Of a stretch of DNA of 64,000 bases, positions 47,206 to 58,976 are shown in pieces. The stretch's first letter is position 1, and each line of letters opens with the position of its first letter. The notes under the pieces were generated by a model. It worked only from the letters and a program-made list of their open reading frames with translations. It searched no databases and was not told where the DNA came from. The stretch covers positions 20,985,188 to 21,049,187 of the forward strand of contig JACGWO010000012.1 in NCBI GenBank assembly GCA_034509735.1, read 5' to 3'. This DNA is from Sesamum alatum (Eukaryota; Streptophyta; Magnoliopsida; Lamiales; Pedaliaceae). Both the position numbers and the translations under genes were made by a program.

Positions 47206-48203
47206 GCCAATGTTTGTAGCTCTAATACCATTTATCGTTCATTCATAAGGTATCCGACTCGTTGCCATTTGTTTCCACGTTCTACGTATTTGCTTAGAAG
47301 TCGTTTAAAGATGGACGTTGGCGTTCTTTGGTAGTTATATACGGATATATAGACTATTCCGTTGTCGTGTGTAGTATTCGTATTGTTTGATTGTCAGGAT
47401 TCTTCATTGTAGTATAAGAATCGTTGTCAAGACGAGATTTGTGACATCATATTGATGATTATTATTTGGTGAAAGAGATTGATTGTGACTTTGTATTATG
47501 ATAGTTGTACCAGTTTCTTGAATTTGTTTGCTTTTCTGGAACAACTTCATCGTATGCAAGCTGGACGACCAGGTTAACTTCGACGCTTTTGTTGAATGTG
47601 CCTTGTTTAATCATACAAATCATCATCATCGGCTTTTATATTGCTCAAAGATCGAGTGATTAAGGGCTGCCAGAACGTATACCTTCACTGCTTTAGCTCA
47701 TCTATTGCATGCTTCAAGTATTCTTCAATGGGATGAATTTGAACTTTGTGTTTCACCAATGTTAACACATCCGCTTAAATATCAAACGCTAACCAACCCC
47801 GTTTATGTCATATTACTTGGGAATCATCCTTGGGCGAATTTCGTGTGAAATCTCAACCACTGATCTCCATGTTCTGCAGAAATCTGACAGGGTAAGCCAA
47901 TTCTCATATGATGTTTGTCATGCTTTTCCTGAACTTTGGTAGTTTCAATTCGTCTTTCTCAACTTGTTTAGACATAAAGGAAAGGTGTAATCTTCTGTTT
48001 GTGTGCATTTAAAGAATGATGATCCAAGTATTGAACTTGGTGACTTACTCATGGTTTGAAGTTAAAGCTTTCTTGTCCACATCAAATTGAGACATGCTCT
48101 TAGTTTCGACTGCTAACGTTGTTGTGCTCGTATGCTCGGTACTGAAATCTGCTGCGTAGAATGTCTTAATCTTTAGGGAGCTGGACCACAAATCATCACA
48201 TTT

Positions 48204-48239
<36 letters not shown>

Positions 48240-48568
48240 GTATTTGAGCAGGAATCTTGGATGAACCATATCAGCAACGAGAGTACGTTATGCTGGTGGC
48301 ATGATTTACATTGTTTGATCGTTTATACGAGTGAGGCATGGTTGGAAAACAAGATGAGCCGTTGTGTTAGCAGCTGAAAATAGTCTTCTGGGAGAAGAAT
48401 ATTCGACTAAAACGACAGTATAAACATACTTAGGACTAAAATCGATAACTATATTCGGGTCCTGTGAGTTCAGAACTATCATCTCAACCATGAATTTTTC
48501 CAGCTAAAAACTAGAACTAGTTTTGTTTGGGGCAACGGACAAGAGGAAGAAAAAGAAAAGGTATGTGA
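47206..48568. other. 3' flank of the glycosyltransferase gene
   Basis: Moderate-GC DNA that would hold the 3' UTR. It includes a (TC)n microsatellite at 48207-48235. No further gene is supported. Confidence 0.5.
48207..48235. repeat. (TC)n microsatellite
   Basis: About 14 perfect TC dinucleotides. Confidence 0.9.
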
Positions 48569-48653
48569 TGGGGTGAGAGAGGCTCGAACTCTCGACCTCA
48601 GGATAACTCAGAAGCTATGAGACCTACGCGCTAGCCAACTGCGCCACCACCCC
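48569..48653 (-). tRNA. Elongator tRNA-Met (CAU) with an 11-nt intron
   Basis: The minus strand folds as a tRNA. Acceptor arm GGGGTGG / TCACCCC with discriminator A; A-box-like TGGCGCAGTTGG; anticodon CAT in GTCTCATA; and T-arm B-box GAGAGTTCGAGCC. An 11-nt intron (plus coordinates 48605-48615) lies one base after the anticodon, typical of plant elongator tRNA-Met genes. Downstream (48551-48562) the strand reads TTTTCTTTTT, a Pol III terminator. It looks functional. Confidence 0.93.
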
Positions 48654-48719
48654 TTTGTTGTCCCTCTCCCAAGTTATTTTATTTGTAAAAATAATAAAAT
48701 TCAAAATAATAAGATAATT

Positions 48720-50022
48720 TTGGGTAAACATCACTTTTCGGTCCTCAAATATGCCACTTATCCACTTTTAATCCCTTATGTTTTCCCATCATCAAATTTG
48801 ATTTCTCAAATTTAAAATTTTTGTTATTTTTGGTTCTTTCGTTAAAATTAATGAATTTCTTATAAAATAATTATTCCGTTAAAATGATGAATTTTTTAAT
48901 AAAGAAATAACACAAATGGACTAACTTGGAATCAAACCCACATCTTGAATGTAAGACAACAATATCCTTACCACTCAAGCAAGTCTATTTCCTGGTTCTT
49001 GTACTAACTGAAATAGTACATAACCAAAATAGTGAAAATAAAAAAAATGATTAAGAAACATTTTAAAATTATGTTGAAAAATCTCAAAATCAAATACATC
49101 AAACTCTTTTATACCTGATAACAAAAAAATAAAATATGACCAATCAAAATAGCACAAGCACCAAACAATGTCATTATAGTAATGAAAGTACATAAAGAAA
49201 GACATAACAAATTTATAAACAAATACATAAGTCATGTCATCAAATACATTAAAATAATTTTAAAAATATTCTAAGCATTATTAAAACATAGTTCAAACTT
49301 GTTCCATCACAAACAGTCTTGAATAGGTTATAAATGATTTTACTGCAAAGGTTATAGAAAAAAGTGAAGAATAAATATTTGTTTATGAATTTTATATCTT
49401 TCTTTATGTATTTTTATGAGTTTTCCGACATTGTTTGGTGTTTCTGTTATTTTGATTGGTCATATTTTAATTTTTTTGTTATCAAGGTATAGGAGTTTGG
49501 TATATTTGATTTTGAGATTTTTGAATATGGTTTTAAGGTATTTTTTAACATTTTTTTATTTCATTGTTTACTAGTTCAATTAGTAAAAAAACCAATTTTT
49601 TATTTCATTGTTTACTAGTTCAGTTAGTAAAAAAAAAAAACTAAAAGATAAGCTTGGTTGAATGGTAAAAATATTATTTTGTTACATTTAAGACACGGCC
49701 TCGGTCCAAAGTTAGCCCATTTTTTTTTTTTTAAAGAAATTTATTGATTTTAACGGAATAATTAATGAAAGGATAAAAAATAATGAAATTTTTAAATTTG
49801 AGGGACCAAATCTAATGAAGGAGAAACATGATTAATCAAAAGTAAATAAATGACATACTCGAGTTTTTTAAGAAATTTGTTCGTTTTATTGAAATAATTA
49901 ATGAAAGAACCAAAAATGATAAAAATTTTAAATTTGAGATACCAAATCTGATGAAAGAGAAATGTGAAGGACCAAAAGTAAATAAATGACATACTTGAGA
50001 GACCAAAGCGATGTTTACTCAC
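48720..50022. mobile_element. 1.3-kb long-TIR element next to the tRNA gene
   Basis: The left end TTGGGTAAACATCACTTTTC and the right end 'aaagcgatgtttactcac' are inverted repeats, extended by inner inverted blocks (ATATGCCACTTATCCACTTTTA and inverse; 'aaatttgatttctcaaatttaaaattttt' and inverse). Flanks AAGATAATT (48711-48719) and AAAATAATT (50023-50031) match at 8 of 9, as for a Mutator-like insertion. The right arm contains an internal near-duplicate (49740-49860 and 49870-50000). Non-coding as far as I can see. Confidence 0.65.
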
Positions 50023-50031
50023 AAAATAATT

Positions 50032-50821
50032 ATAAATTTAAAATTCAGAATTATCAGAATGGCTTCATTTGGAAGCCAGGAATCAACTGTGGGGATGCTC
50101 ATAGTTAGTGGACACGTGGAGGTTTTTCATTGGCTAGATGGTTTAACAATGATAATCATATTCATATGAGATGTCACTAGCAACAGAGCCTTATCCTTCT
50201 TGGTTTCCTGACCCTTTGAGCACAATATTCCTCATCAATAAAGGGACTACTTTTTTACTTCTTTATGTAACATGGATGTCCCGTTTACTTTGAGTATCTC
50301 ATTAAATGAGTGATATAATAAATTTAAATTTAAATAATAAAAATTTTTAAAACTAATTATAGAGGGTTTATTTTATGGTTAAACGAATGTAAGAGAAATA
50401 ATATATTGGTGTATTTTAGTTCACACGTTTTTTACAACCAACGTAATTAGTGTAATGGTCTCGAGTCTCCCCCAACCACAATAAATAGTTTAGATTTTTA
50501 TAATAAATGTGGGCCTATATGCCTAGAGTCATAGAGAGTCTAAAAAAATTGCTCAATGCAGTGTTGGATACATGTTAAACACGAATACAGTTGGAAAACA
50601 TGTCGGATACATCATCCGTGTGTTCAAAAATATATAAAAAAAAAGAACATAGTATCGGACACGCTTGTTGACGTGTCGGGTATATTTTGGACACATTTAA
50701 GAATTTTCTTTGTTTGTTTTTATTTCAAAAGATTTTGGACTATCTTTTCTTTTTTTCAGAAAAAGGGGGTTTTAAGCTAAAAATAAAGAATTAATTCATT
50801 GCTCTCACACTAAAAGTTTTG
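50032..50821. other. Intergenic DNA, nothing recognised
   Basis: No supported gene or bounded repeat. Confidence 0.4.
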
Positions 50822-51257
50822 GGGTAAATTATATCTACCTCTTCTGAGATTTGACATAATTATAAATACCCCTTCTTTGTTTGAAAAATTACAAATACCC
50901 CCCTGAGGTTTCTAACTTTTAACCAAAGGCCTGAAATGGACCATTTTGCCCTTGAATTTTTTATTAGAATTATAGAAAAATCGGTTAAGGAAAATTGCAT
51001 TGTTGCTCCTCTGTATAAAAAATTTAAGAAACCTCTCGCTGCACATTGTAGTCCAAAATTTTTTTAAGAATTAAATAAAAATAATTCAGTGCATAAGGGC
51101 ATTTTGGTCAGTTCACCCACAAAAATTGATGGAAATGGGTTATTTGTTAGATAGTTACAAACCCTAGGAGGGGGGGATGGGTATTTGTAATTTTTCAAAC
51201 AACGAGAGGGTATTTGTAATTATATCTAACCTCAGGGGAGGTAGATGTAATTTACCC
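50822..51257. mobile_element. MULE-type MITE, family A copy 5 (9-bp TSD AAAGTTTTG)
   Basis: 436 bp, starting GGGTAAATTATATCTACCTC and ending GTAGATGTAATTTACCC. Perfect 9-bp TSDs AAAGTTTTG lie at 50813-50821 and 51258-51266. It is in inverse orientation to copies 1, 2 and 4, judged by the internal 'aagggcattttggtcagttc' core. Confidence 0.9.
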
Positions 51258-51611
51258 AAAGTTTTGAGATGGAATTACTAAAATTTTGTGAGATGGTCAT
51301 GATGATTTAACTATTTGGATGATTATAAATTTTTATTGCGTACTTTTTAAAATAAACTAATTATGTATATTTTTGAAGCCACATTTGGTTAAGAATATAG
51401 ATGCAAGATCATATGATTATTTTATGTTTTATTTTGATATTGCATTTCATTTTAATTTTATAAAAAACTGAGTATATATAATATATATATATATTATATA
51501 ACCATGTCAATGCCATATCGTAATTTTTTTTGAATTTTTCATGTCGCCGTTTCGTATCCATGCAATATAAATGCGGACCCATCAAAATGATACTAACTGA
51601 ATCTCCGTGAT

Positions 51612-51974
51612 TGATGGTGTAAGATTCGGGAGATAATTGATCTAAGCACGGTAACTCGAAACGACTTCGTGAGTCATACAAATTTCTTCCAAAAGTAGAG
51701 AAGTAGATTTTTATAAAATGAATATGAGATCCTTTACAAATGATTTCATCCCCTATTTATAGCAAATTATATGGGGGTGAAGGTACAATATCGTCCTTCA
51801 TCCACTGTCAATCCAACGGCCTAGATTTAACTGCTAGGGGCGCCTTGGTAATTTGGCATCACCCCCACTACTTCTATAACTTCTCAAAATAACCGCTATG
51901 GCATAATCGTAAATTTGTTTACATTCGAGGGTATTTTGGTAATTTGCCTAGTCTAATATTTCCTAACACTATCA
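51612..51974 (-). repeat. 3' LTR of the pol-less retrotransposon
   Basis: 363 bp, with a few percent of differences from the 5' LTR by eye. It carries the same TATAAATAG promoter-like motif (minus strand, about 51755-51765). Confidence 0.9.
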
Positions 51975-52559
51975 GTAGCCCCCCAACTTCCAAATATTTT
52001 CGGAAAATTTGGAAGTTCTAACAGATAATCTGATTCTGATCCAGCTTTCTCTTCTTGATAATCTTCCTTTTTGATGTAGAGTCTTTCTCTTCTGGTATTC
52101 CTCTTGGTACCAGTCACTCTTTTATTGGAGCTCTTTTTTCTTCTTGTTCCTTCTTCTACTAGGGCTCATTTTCCTTGACCTCTTACTTCTGCCACGGGTT
52201 TCTTCCTTCTTGGGACCCTGCTTGATACATGCTCTTTCTCTTTTGAGACTACTCTTGGTTCAACTCCTTTCCTTACTAGGATTCCTTGTCTTCTATGTAT
52301 AAACTCGGTGGGATATTCTGACTTTCTTCCTCTTGCTTTGTTCGGTCGTCTTCTTGGTCTCAGCCACATTCCAGAAAGAATATCGAAACGAGTTGGCTCG
52401 AGTATATGGGTCTTCATCTCTTTCCTTGCAGTGGTTTTCGTCTTTAGACTTCCAAAAGTCATCATTCGTTAATCTGGAAAAAACAGAAATAATTCGCCAG
52501 CCTAAAAGAATTTTAAGATGTCACGCACTTCAAGAAAATGTCCAACGAGGCATCGTCGG

Positions 52560-52790
52560 GGGTCCGTCGATCGTGGATCGTGGCATGGCCAAGGCGTGCC
52601 TCGGACTGGATGTGGCCGAGGAATGCCTCGGCCAGATGCTGGCCGAGGCGCACGCCTCAGCCTGGACGTGGCCGAGGCACTGGTCAAGGCGCATGCCTCG
52701 GCCAAGCCTTGGTCGAGGTGAGACGCCTCGGCTAGAGTCTGGCCGTGGCCCCCTGCCTCGGTCGGATTTCAGTCGAGGGTGTCTTGTTGC
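52560..52790. repeat. CCTCGGCC/GGCCGAGG degenerate array
   Basis: Roughly 20-30-bp spaced, partly palindromic GGCCGAGGC...GCCTCGGCC motifs within the LTR element's interior. Very GC-rich compared with its surroundings. ORFs over it appear in several frames and are not supported as genes. Confidence 0.7.
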
Positions 52791-53805
52791 CCCTCTTTCT
52801 TCCTCTCTTGCTTGCTGAAGTGGTCGATTTTGATCACGAAGTTATTTTGGTTTAGGGCACCAGGAACTTTCATCTGACTTGCTAGATTTCTCCAGAAATT
52901 AAAGTTAGGAAAAAGTTGAAAACTCCTCGATTTCCTTCGATAGCGCAAACCCCCCGCTTCAAACCTCGAGGTCGCGCGTCAGCCACTCCGCTCCTAATTA
53001 TTTCGCGTACTTCGAAGAGTTTCTTCCGGTGTTGCGGGATCTTGGTGCCACTTCCTCTATTGTGGCTTTTCGATATTTTGTTCATCCTTGGGAGAGTTGT
53101 TAAAGACTCGTTCTTCTAACCCTTCCTCTCCACAGTTGTAAAATTTGTTCTAGAGGCTTAGTATGTTTGCAAGCGCGATTTCGCGAGTCCATTCTCGTCT
53201 TTCGTCGAGGAAGGGAGATGTTGTTGCTTGCTCCCTCATCCTCTGCAACCTCGTATGCCACCGTGGAGGCGAGGGGGACCTTGCCCCTTTGATGACTACT
53301 TGTGATTGCGTTGCGTTGCGTCACATTTGTATCACCTCGCGTCGCGACGCGTCATGTTGACTTTGTGTTGCACCCATATATCGCGTTGCGTCAAGTTGCA
53401 CCATGGCGCGTCCCGTTGGGCTTTTCGGAAGCTCTGTAGGAGTTCCTTTGATTGGAACACTCTTGGACCTTTGTGGGAGGTCTTTGTTATTTTTGGGGAA
53501 CTTCGTAAGGGTTCATTTTTACATGTTATCAAACTTGGTTCCTCCATTGTTCATTATATTAAATTATTTTTTTCTCGAACTAAATTTCGGTTGGGGGGAG
53601 ATATAGTCTTTACGCCTCCCCACTTTCTAGTATATATATTGATTATTCATTGTAATATGTGGGTTTTGGCTTTGGCCAGCAAATTGATGGAGCAGAATTA
53701 TTAAAATTACTTGTATTATATGGGATACTAATTTTGGTACAATCTCTTATAAGTAAAATATTAAACTAAATATCTTATAAGCAAAGTATTGAGCTAAATA
53801 TTAAG

Positions 53806-54235
53806 GTGAAAGGTAACCCCCCTCTTTTTGAATTAAATGTCAGCGTAAGGGGCAATCCCCCTCTTTCAAACAAGATATTAAAGCGAGGGGGCTTCCCACT
53901 CTTTTAGGTAAATTATCAACACGAGGGGCCATCCCCCTCTTTTAAATAAAGTATCAATGTGAGGGGCAATCCCCCTCTTTTAGATAAAATATTAATATGA
54001 GGGGCAATCCCCCTCTTTTCAATGTGAGGGACCATCCCCCTCCAACTTTTCGATGTGAGAGGTAATCCCCCTCTTTTAGATAAAATATTAATGTGAGGGG
54101 CCATCCCCATCTTTCAGATAGAATATTAATGTGAGGGGAAATTCCCCTATTTCAGATGGAATATTAATGTGAGGGGCCATCCCCCTCTTTCAGACAGAAT
54201 TTCAATGTGAGGGGCAATCCCCCTCTTTTAGATAG
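53806..54235. repeat. Array of about 40-bp units with GAGGGG...CCCCCTC hairpins
   Basis: About ten irregular copies of a unit built around GTGAGGGGCAATCCCCCTCTTT, followed by 'agataaaatattaat'-type spacers. Each unit can form a short G/C hairpin (GAGGGG / CCCCTC). Located in the middle of the LTR element. Confidence 0.85.
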
Positions 54236-55237
54236 ATAGAGTGTTAAATGTACTAATGTCATAAAGTATAGATAGTGAATCTGTAACAAATAAATAGAAG
54301 GTGGGCATTTTATTACAGTAATTTGGGTTACAAAGCGTTTGAAAAAAGAATACAAAGCAGTAAATATAACATTTCTTGAAGTTAGCAATATTCCACGTAT
54401 GTGGACATTTCCTTCTCGTTCATTTTCCATGACTTGATGCAGTCATACTTATTTGGCGTCCACTTTGGCCATGTTTCATGTCTCATTGACTAGATTGAAT
54501 GGGGGCTCTCCCGTGCCTCGTTGCGGGGTTTCGCTATTCCCTTAGGACTCCGGGCATCCTTCCACCCAGCTTCTTCTTTTAGCTTCCTCCAGCTCGTCCC
54601 CAAATCTTGGATGACTATCCTGCTGGTTACTTTTGCCCACCCGTCAGAACGGGGAGTCGCGAAGGTCTATACTCTTTGCTGGGACGTGAATCATGCCGGC
54701 ATGCTCCTGGCACTCTCGGAGTTTTTCACTAAGTCCCATGCATTTCCACATGTGTCCTTGCCAGAGGCGGGGCCTGGCATGCTAACACTCTACCTCCGGA
54801 GTGATTACGCAGGCTCCCTCATCATACTCTGCTTAGTCCTCGCCGATGTATCCAAGATGTGGTTTGCAAAAAACCTCTCTTATGCAGCTTAGTTTCAATT
54901 GCCATGAGTTTTGCTGATCTAGCTTGAATTACCTTGCTTCTTGGGGTTCCTTGGGGTTTTTGGAGTCTTGAAGCAAAATCCCAAATTCCCAATCTTCATC
55001 CAGGTCTTCTTCCCATCTTGGTAAAACACTCTTCACCATCAAGACCTCTTCCCCCACAACATCCACTTCGTGTCGATTTTGACTTAGTAGAGTTATTCTC
55101 TCACTCTCCAAATGAGCCAATGAGCTGGCTGACTTAATGAGTCAGATCGTCTCTTCCTTTTACGACAGCGGGATTTGTTCTATTGTGAACTCATCGAGCT
55201 TCCTTCTTAATGCTTGGATGTTTGCTAAGTACTTGGT

Positions 55238-55405
55238 CATCTGCTCCCCCAGCTTCGTGGCCTCCATTCCACTGCTTGTCCATAAGTTGGAATCATCTGC
55301 TCCCCCAGCTTCGAGGCCTCCATTCCACTGCTTGTCCACAAGTTGGAAGCATCTGCTCCCCTAGCTTCGTGGCCTCCATGCCACTGCTTGTCCACAAGTT
55401 GGAAG
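55238..55405. repeat. 56-bp tandem repeat, three copies
   Basis: Units start at 55238, 55294 and 55350 (CATCTGCTCCCCCAGCTTCG...) with few differences. 56 is not a multiple of three, so the frame shifts between units. Confidence 0.9.
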
Positions 55406-55439
55406 TCGTTATCCGCCATCGCATATGTCACTCATGCTT

Positions 55440-55575
55440 TCTCCCCCTGCATATGTCGCTCCCATGGCACAAGTCAGCTTTCTCCCCTTGCATATGTCAC
55501 TCCTGTGATGCAAGTCGGCTTTCTCCTCTTGCATATGTCGCTCCTGCGACGCAAGTCTGCTTTTCTCCCCTTGCT
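55440..55575. repeat. 41-bp tandem repeat, about 3.5 copies
   Basis: GCATATGTC landmarks at 55449, 55490 and 55531 (spacing 41 bp), with the intervening 'tttctccccttg' conserved. An adjacent diverged copy begins at 55421. Confidence 0.85.
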
Positions 55576-55879
55576 CAGCGCATCACACTCCGACTCGTTC
55601 TTGGATCTGCTGGCAATACGGTTGGCATCGCGTCCTATTGCTCTCACCGCAACTCCTTCAGCTTGCCTTGCTCTCTGAGTGACTCTCTCAACTTGTTTCG
55701 TATCTCTTCCTATTGGGCCTCCCGAGGTAATCCTCATAACTCAAGCAATTGGGAGGTTGTCCTTGCTAGCTCGTTTTGCTTCCTACTTTACTCCCACGTA
55801 CCACGTGCCTGTCCCTAAAAGCGGTTTCCTGGAGCTCTTGTTTCCTTTGTCCCACGAATTCTTGTAAGTAATTTCTTCA

Positions 55880-55975
55880 GATCAACTCCTTGACCTCATT
55901 CTCCAAGTAGTGACATTCATCCCAGCTATGTTCTCGATCCCAATCCTTGTCGCTTGGCTGCATCGAGCGTTTGAG
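55880..55975 (-). pseudogene. Ty3/gypsy gag-tail remnant
   Basis: Minus strand reads SDKDWDREHSWDECHYLENE then VKELI, a stop, and RNYLQEFVG. This resembles the segment following the gag zinc knuckle of plant gypsy elements (EC.HLK.EIE.LI..GYL.E.V). It supports a Ty3/gypsy ancestry for the pol-less element. Confidence 0.55.
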
Positions 55976-56168
55976 TTCACGAGGTCTGGGGGGTGTATTG
56001 AGCTAAATTCCCCGGGGACACATGTCTACGTTCACGCTTACTTCCTTCTGCCCTAAGGGGACTCTTTCTCTTCCTCTGTGGCCTCCCGGCGGCTTGGGCG
56101 GATACATCCTCCACCAACTGGTGAAGAGTCTCGGGACTTATCTGAATAACTGGGGGTAGAGGTGGAGC

Positions 56169-56530
56169 CTCGATCTCTTCCTGCCTCTCCTCCTCCTGGG
56201 TGCACTGGTGGACTCTCCAAGGCGTGGCCTTGCTCCTGCTGAGGTGGAGCCTCGACCTCTTCCCGCCTCTCCTCCTCCTGGGTGCGCGGGTGGATTCTCC
56301 GAGGCGAGGGCTTGCTCCTGCTGGGGAGGAGCCTCGACCTCTTCCTGCCTCTCCTCTTCCTGGATGCGCTGGTGGACTCTCCAAGGCGTGGCCTTGCTCT
56401 TGCTGGGGAGGAGCCTCGACCTCTTCCTGACTCTCCTCATCCTAGGTGCGCGGGTGGATTCTCCAAGGCGTGGCCTTGCTCCTGCTGGGGAGGATCCTCG
56501 ACCTCTTCCTGCCTCTCCTCCTCCTGGACG
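56169..56530 (-). repeat. 82-bp frame-rotating tandem repeat near the 5' end of the element
   Basis: CTCGA(C/T) landmarks at 56169, 56251, 56333, 56415 and 56497 give an exact 82-bp period. Since 82 = 27x3+1, translation on the minus strand cycles through three peptides (RQEEVEAPPQQE, GEAGRGRGSSPAG, KRSRLLPSRSKATPWR) while staying open. Related to the array at 33040-34215. Confidence 0.88.
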
Positions 56531-56622
56531 TGCTTCCCTTCTTCTCCCGGGTTCCTCTTGCCCCACGTTCGCACTCCTCGCCCTCGAACGAGTATCCATC
56601 TTCAATGCTTAGACCAGATTTT

Positions 56623-56637
56623 CCAGAAACGGCGCCA
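56623..56637 (-). other. Primer-binding site of the pol-less LTR element
   Basis: TGGCGCCGTTTCTGG on the minus strand, three bases inside the 5' LTR. Nine matching positions (TGGCGCCGT) fit a tRNA-Asp-type primer. Confidence 0.7.
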
Positions 56638-56640
56638 AGC

Positions 56641-56998
56641 TGATGGTGTAAGATTCGGGAGATAATTGATCTAAGCACTGTAACTCAAAACGACGTCGTG
56701 AGGCATACAAATTTCTCCCAAAAGTAGAGAAGTAGATTTTTATAAAATGAATATGAGATCCTTTACAAATGATTTCACCCCCTATTTATAGAAAATTATA
56801 TGGGGTGAAAGTACAATATTGTCCTTCAACCGCTGTCAATCCAACGACCTAGATTTAACTGCTAGGGGTGCCTTGGTAATTTAGCATCACCCCACTACTT
56901 CTATAACTTCTCAAAATAACCCCTATGGCATAATCGTAAATTTGTTTACATTCGAGGGTATTTTAATTTGCCTAGTCTAATATTTCCTAGCACTATCA
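56641..56998 (-). repeat. 5' LTR of the pol-less retrotransposon
   Basis: 358 bp. The minus strand begins TGATAGTGCTAGG and ends ACACCATCA. It contains TATAAATAGG (about 56780-56790) as the likely promoter. Confidence 0.9.
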
Positions 56999-57003
56999 GT
57001 GAT

Positions 57004-57970
57004 AGTTTAATCTAGTACTTATCAACTTTGTACCGAAAAAAAGTTGAAATAGTATTTTTTAATTTACAATTTATGCTTTTAAACTGTTTAAATCTATCCC
57101 ATTTAAGTCAAAAGTTATAAAAATCTCTCCACCATTTTTTACAGCTTATGATAAAATTGTACATATTATTTTTATTTTTTATTTGTTTATTTTTCTCCCC
57201 ACACGCTTCAACTTCACAATTTTTCCAATTTTCACTTTTATTTTCAAATATTCCCGACTTTCACTGCAACAAATCTATACTTTTTCTACCGACTCAGAAG
57301 GCCCACACTAGACGCTCTGATTGTGTGGAAGAGAGTGTGAAACTCCGGTTCCATATCAATTGAAAAAGAACTAAATAATTATATTTACACTTCCTGACTT
57401 ATGATCTATTTACACAAATTAATTTTATTTTTTAAAAAATTACACATACATCCATCAAAGATGTCAACATCACTCATACAACTACTTCTGCTTTTAAAAA
57501 AATTACACATATAACCCCTCAAAAACGTCAATATCATTACATAAACTACCATGATTTTCGACTGCCAGGGATGATTTCTATAATTATGTAAAAATACATG
57601 AATGATTTGTGTAAATAAATCATGTATCAGAGGGTATAGATGTAATTATCCCTAAAAAATTTTACATCTACTTATATAGAATTGAAGGTAATTTAGTAAA
57701 ACATTTTCTAGGGGTAGATATGGTCCGTAACAGTAAGTCTATAATCTATATCTATATCTATATATCTTTAAAAGTATGAATATATTTAAAAATTTCCTTC
57801 ATTTTTTAATTCGACTAAACTAACCCGATAATCTTATTTTACTAAGGATAAACATGTAAAATAATATACTTATTAACTTCTATTAATTACTTTCACGTTG
57901 CATTTATTTATTCTGATTAATTACTTTCAAATTATTCATATTTTCTCGCCTCATGCTTTTTTTTTTTTTT
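57004..57970. other. AT-rich intergenic DNA
   Basis: Holds the family B element copy 2 and a (TATC)n-like tract near 57750-57770. No gene. Confidence 0.45.
57373..57652. repeat. Family B inverted-repeat element, copy 2
   Basis: Resembles 5779-6039 ('acttatgatctatttacacaaatt', 'aaaaacgtcaatatcattac', 'tgatttctataattatgtaaaa') and ends GATGTAATTATCCC. The left end has decayed. Confidence 0.6.
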
Positions 57971-58976
57971 GAGTAAAATTTATTGTGGTACCCAAAGTTT
58001 TTTCATTAATGTTATTTTGGTACATGAGTAATTACAAATGACTCAATTAGTACTCGAATTTCATCACTAATAACAACTTGGTACATGAGTTATTATAAAT
58101 GACTCAATTAATATCGAAGTTCACCATTAATATCACTTTGTTATCCAATTCATATATTGTTTTATTTTTCTATTATCTTTTTATATAATGGCCATTTTAC
58201 TCTTAGATATTAAAATAAAAAATAATAAATATAACATAGAAAAATTTGCATAAACTTCTATTGATATATTTTGTTTTCATTATCCGTATTTGGTTATCAA
58301 GATTATTATATTTTAATTTCAATTAATACTTTCTACTATCATTATCTCTCAATATATATATATATATATATACCACATTAACAAATAACTTATGTTAATA
58401 GTCAAGTCCCGAGGAATCAAAATTTTCATTGTCAAAGGTATTTTTTTAATTTAACCGAGATATTAAAATTTGATTGCAAAACTTAAATATAGATTCAAAA
58501 GTTTCAATTTTGGATTATAAATTTTCAAAATTTAGAATACAAATTCAAATTCTTTATGCTTGCAATGCATTTTGACTTATTTTATGAATGTTGGTAAATA
58601 AAGTGAGTAGAAAAAAATAAATTAATGAAATATTATTATCAAGTATAATACTCAAATATAAAACATTAAATTCAGAAAATATTGATTAAATTTTATTAAT
58701 TTTTTTTAAATATATTTATTTATTTTTCTTTATTATCTAAGGGTAAAATGATTATTATATAAAAAGATAATAAATGAAATAAATAAATAACATCAATTGA
58801 GTACAAAAAGGATATTAAAATGGTGAAATTCGGGTACTAATTAAGTAATTTATAATTACTCATGTATCAAAGTGATATTAATATCAAAACTCGGGTATTA
58901 ATTGAGTCATTTATAATTACTCAGGTACCAAAATGATATTACAGATAAAACTCAGGTGTCAATACGAATTTTACTC
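57971..58976. mobile_element. 1-kb element with about 190-bp inverted arms
   Basis: Starts GAGTAAAATTTATTGTGGTA and ends AATACGAATTTTACTC. The arms carry matching inverted blocks ('ttttggtacatgagtaattacaaatgactcaatta' and inverse). Flanks are TTTTTTTTT and TTTTATTTT (8/9), which is weak because both are T-rich. The arms contain two internal tandem copies of a unit of about 75 bp. The 640-bp interior is AT-rich and non-coding. Confidence 0.65.

Larger units (their letters stand above)
51612..56998 (-). mobile_element. Complete pol-less LTR retrotransposon (TSD GTGAT)
   Basis: A 5387-bp element on the minus strand with two LTRs (51612-51974 and 56641-56998), each starting TGATAGTG and ending ACACCATCA on that strand, flanked by perfect 5-bp TSDs GTGAT (51607-51611 and 56999-57003). 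A primer site TGGCGCCGTTTCTGG follows the 5' LTR (plus 56623-56637). A G-rich polypurine tract (AAGTTGGGGGGCT) precedes the 3' LTR. The 4.67-kb interior has no reverse transcriptase, integrase or protease that I can find. It holds several tandem arrays plus a gag-tail-like segment. It is therefore non-autonomous and presumably mobilised by a Ty3/gypsy partner. It is the same family as the truncated element at 32587-34446. Confidence 0.92.

Noticed and set aside
53806..54235. CRISPR-like array
   Set aside because: Units are degenerate with no conserved-repeat/unique-spacer pattern, and the array lies inside a plant retrotransposon.
52333..56678. Numerous ORFs inside the LTR element
   Set aside because: Most overlap tandem arrays, shift frame with repeat units and show no RT, protease, integrase or other domain.
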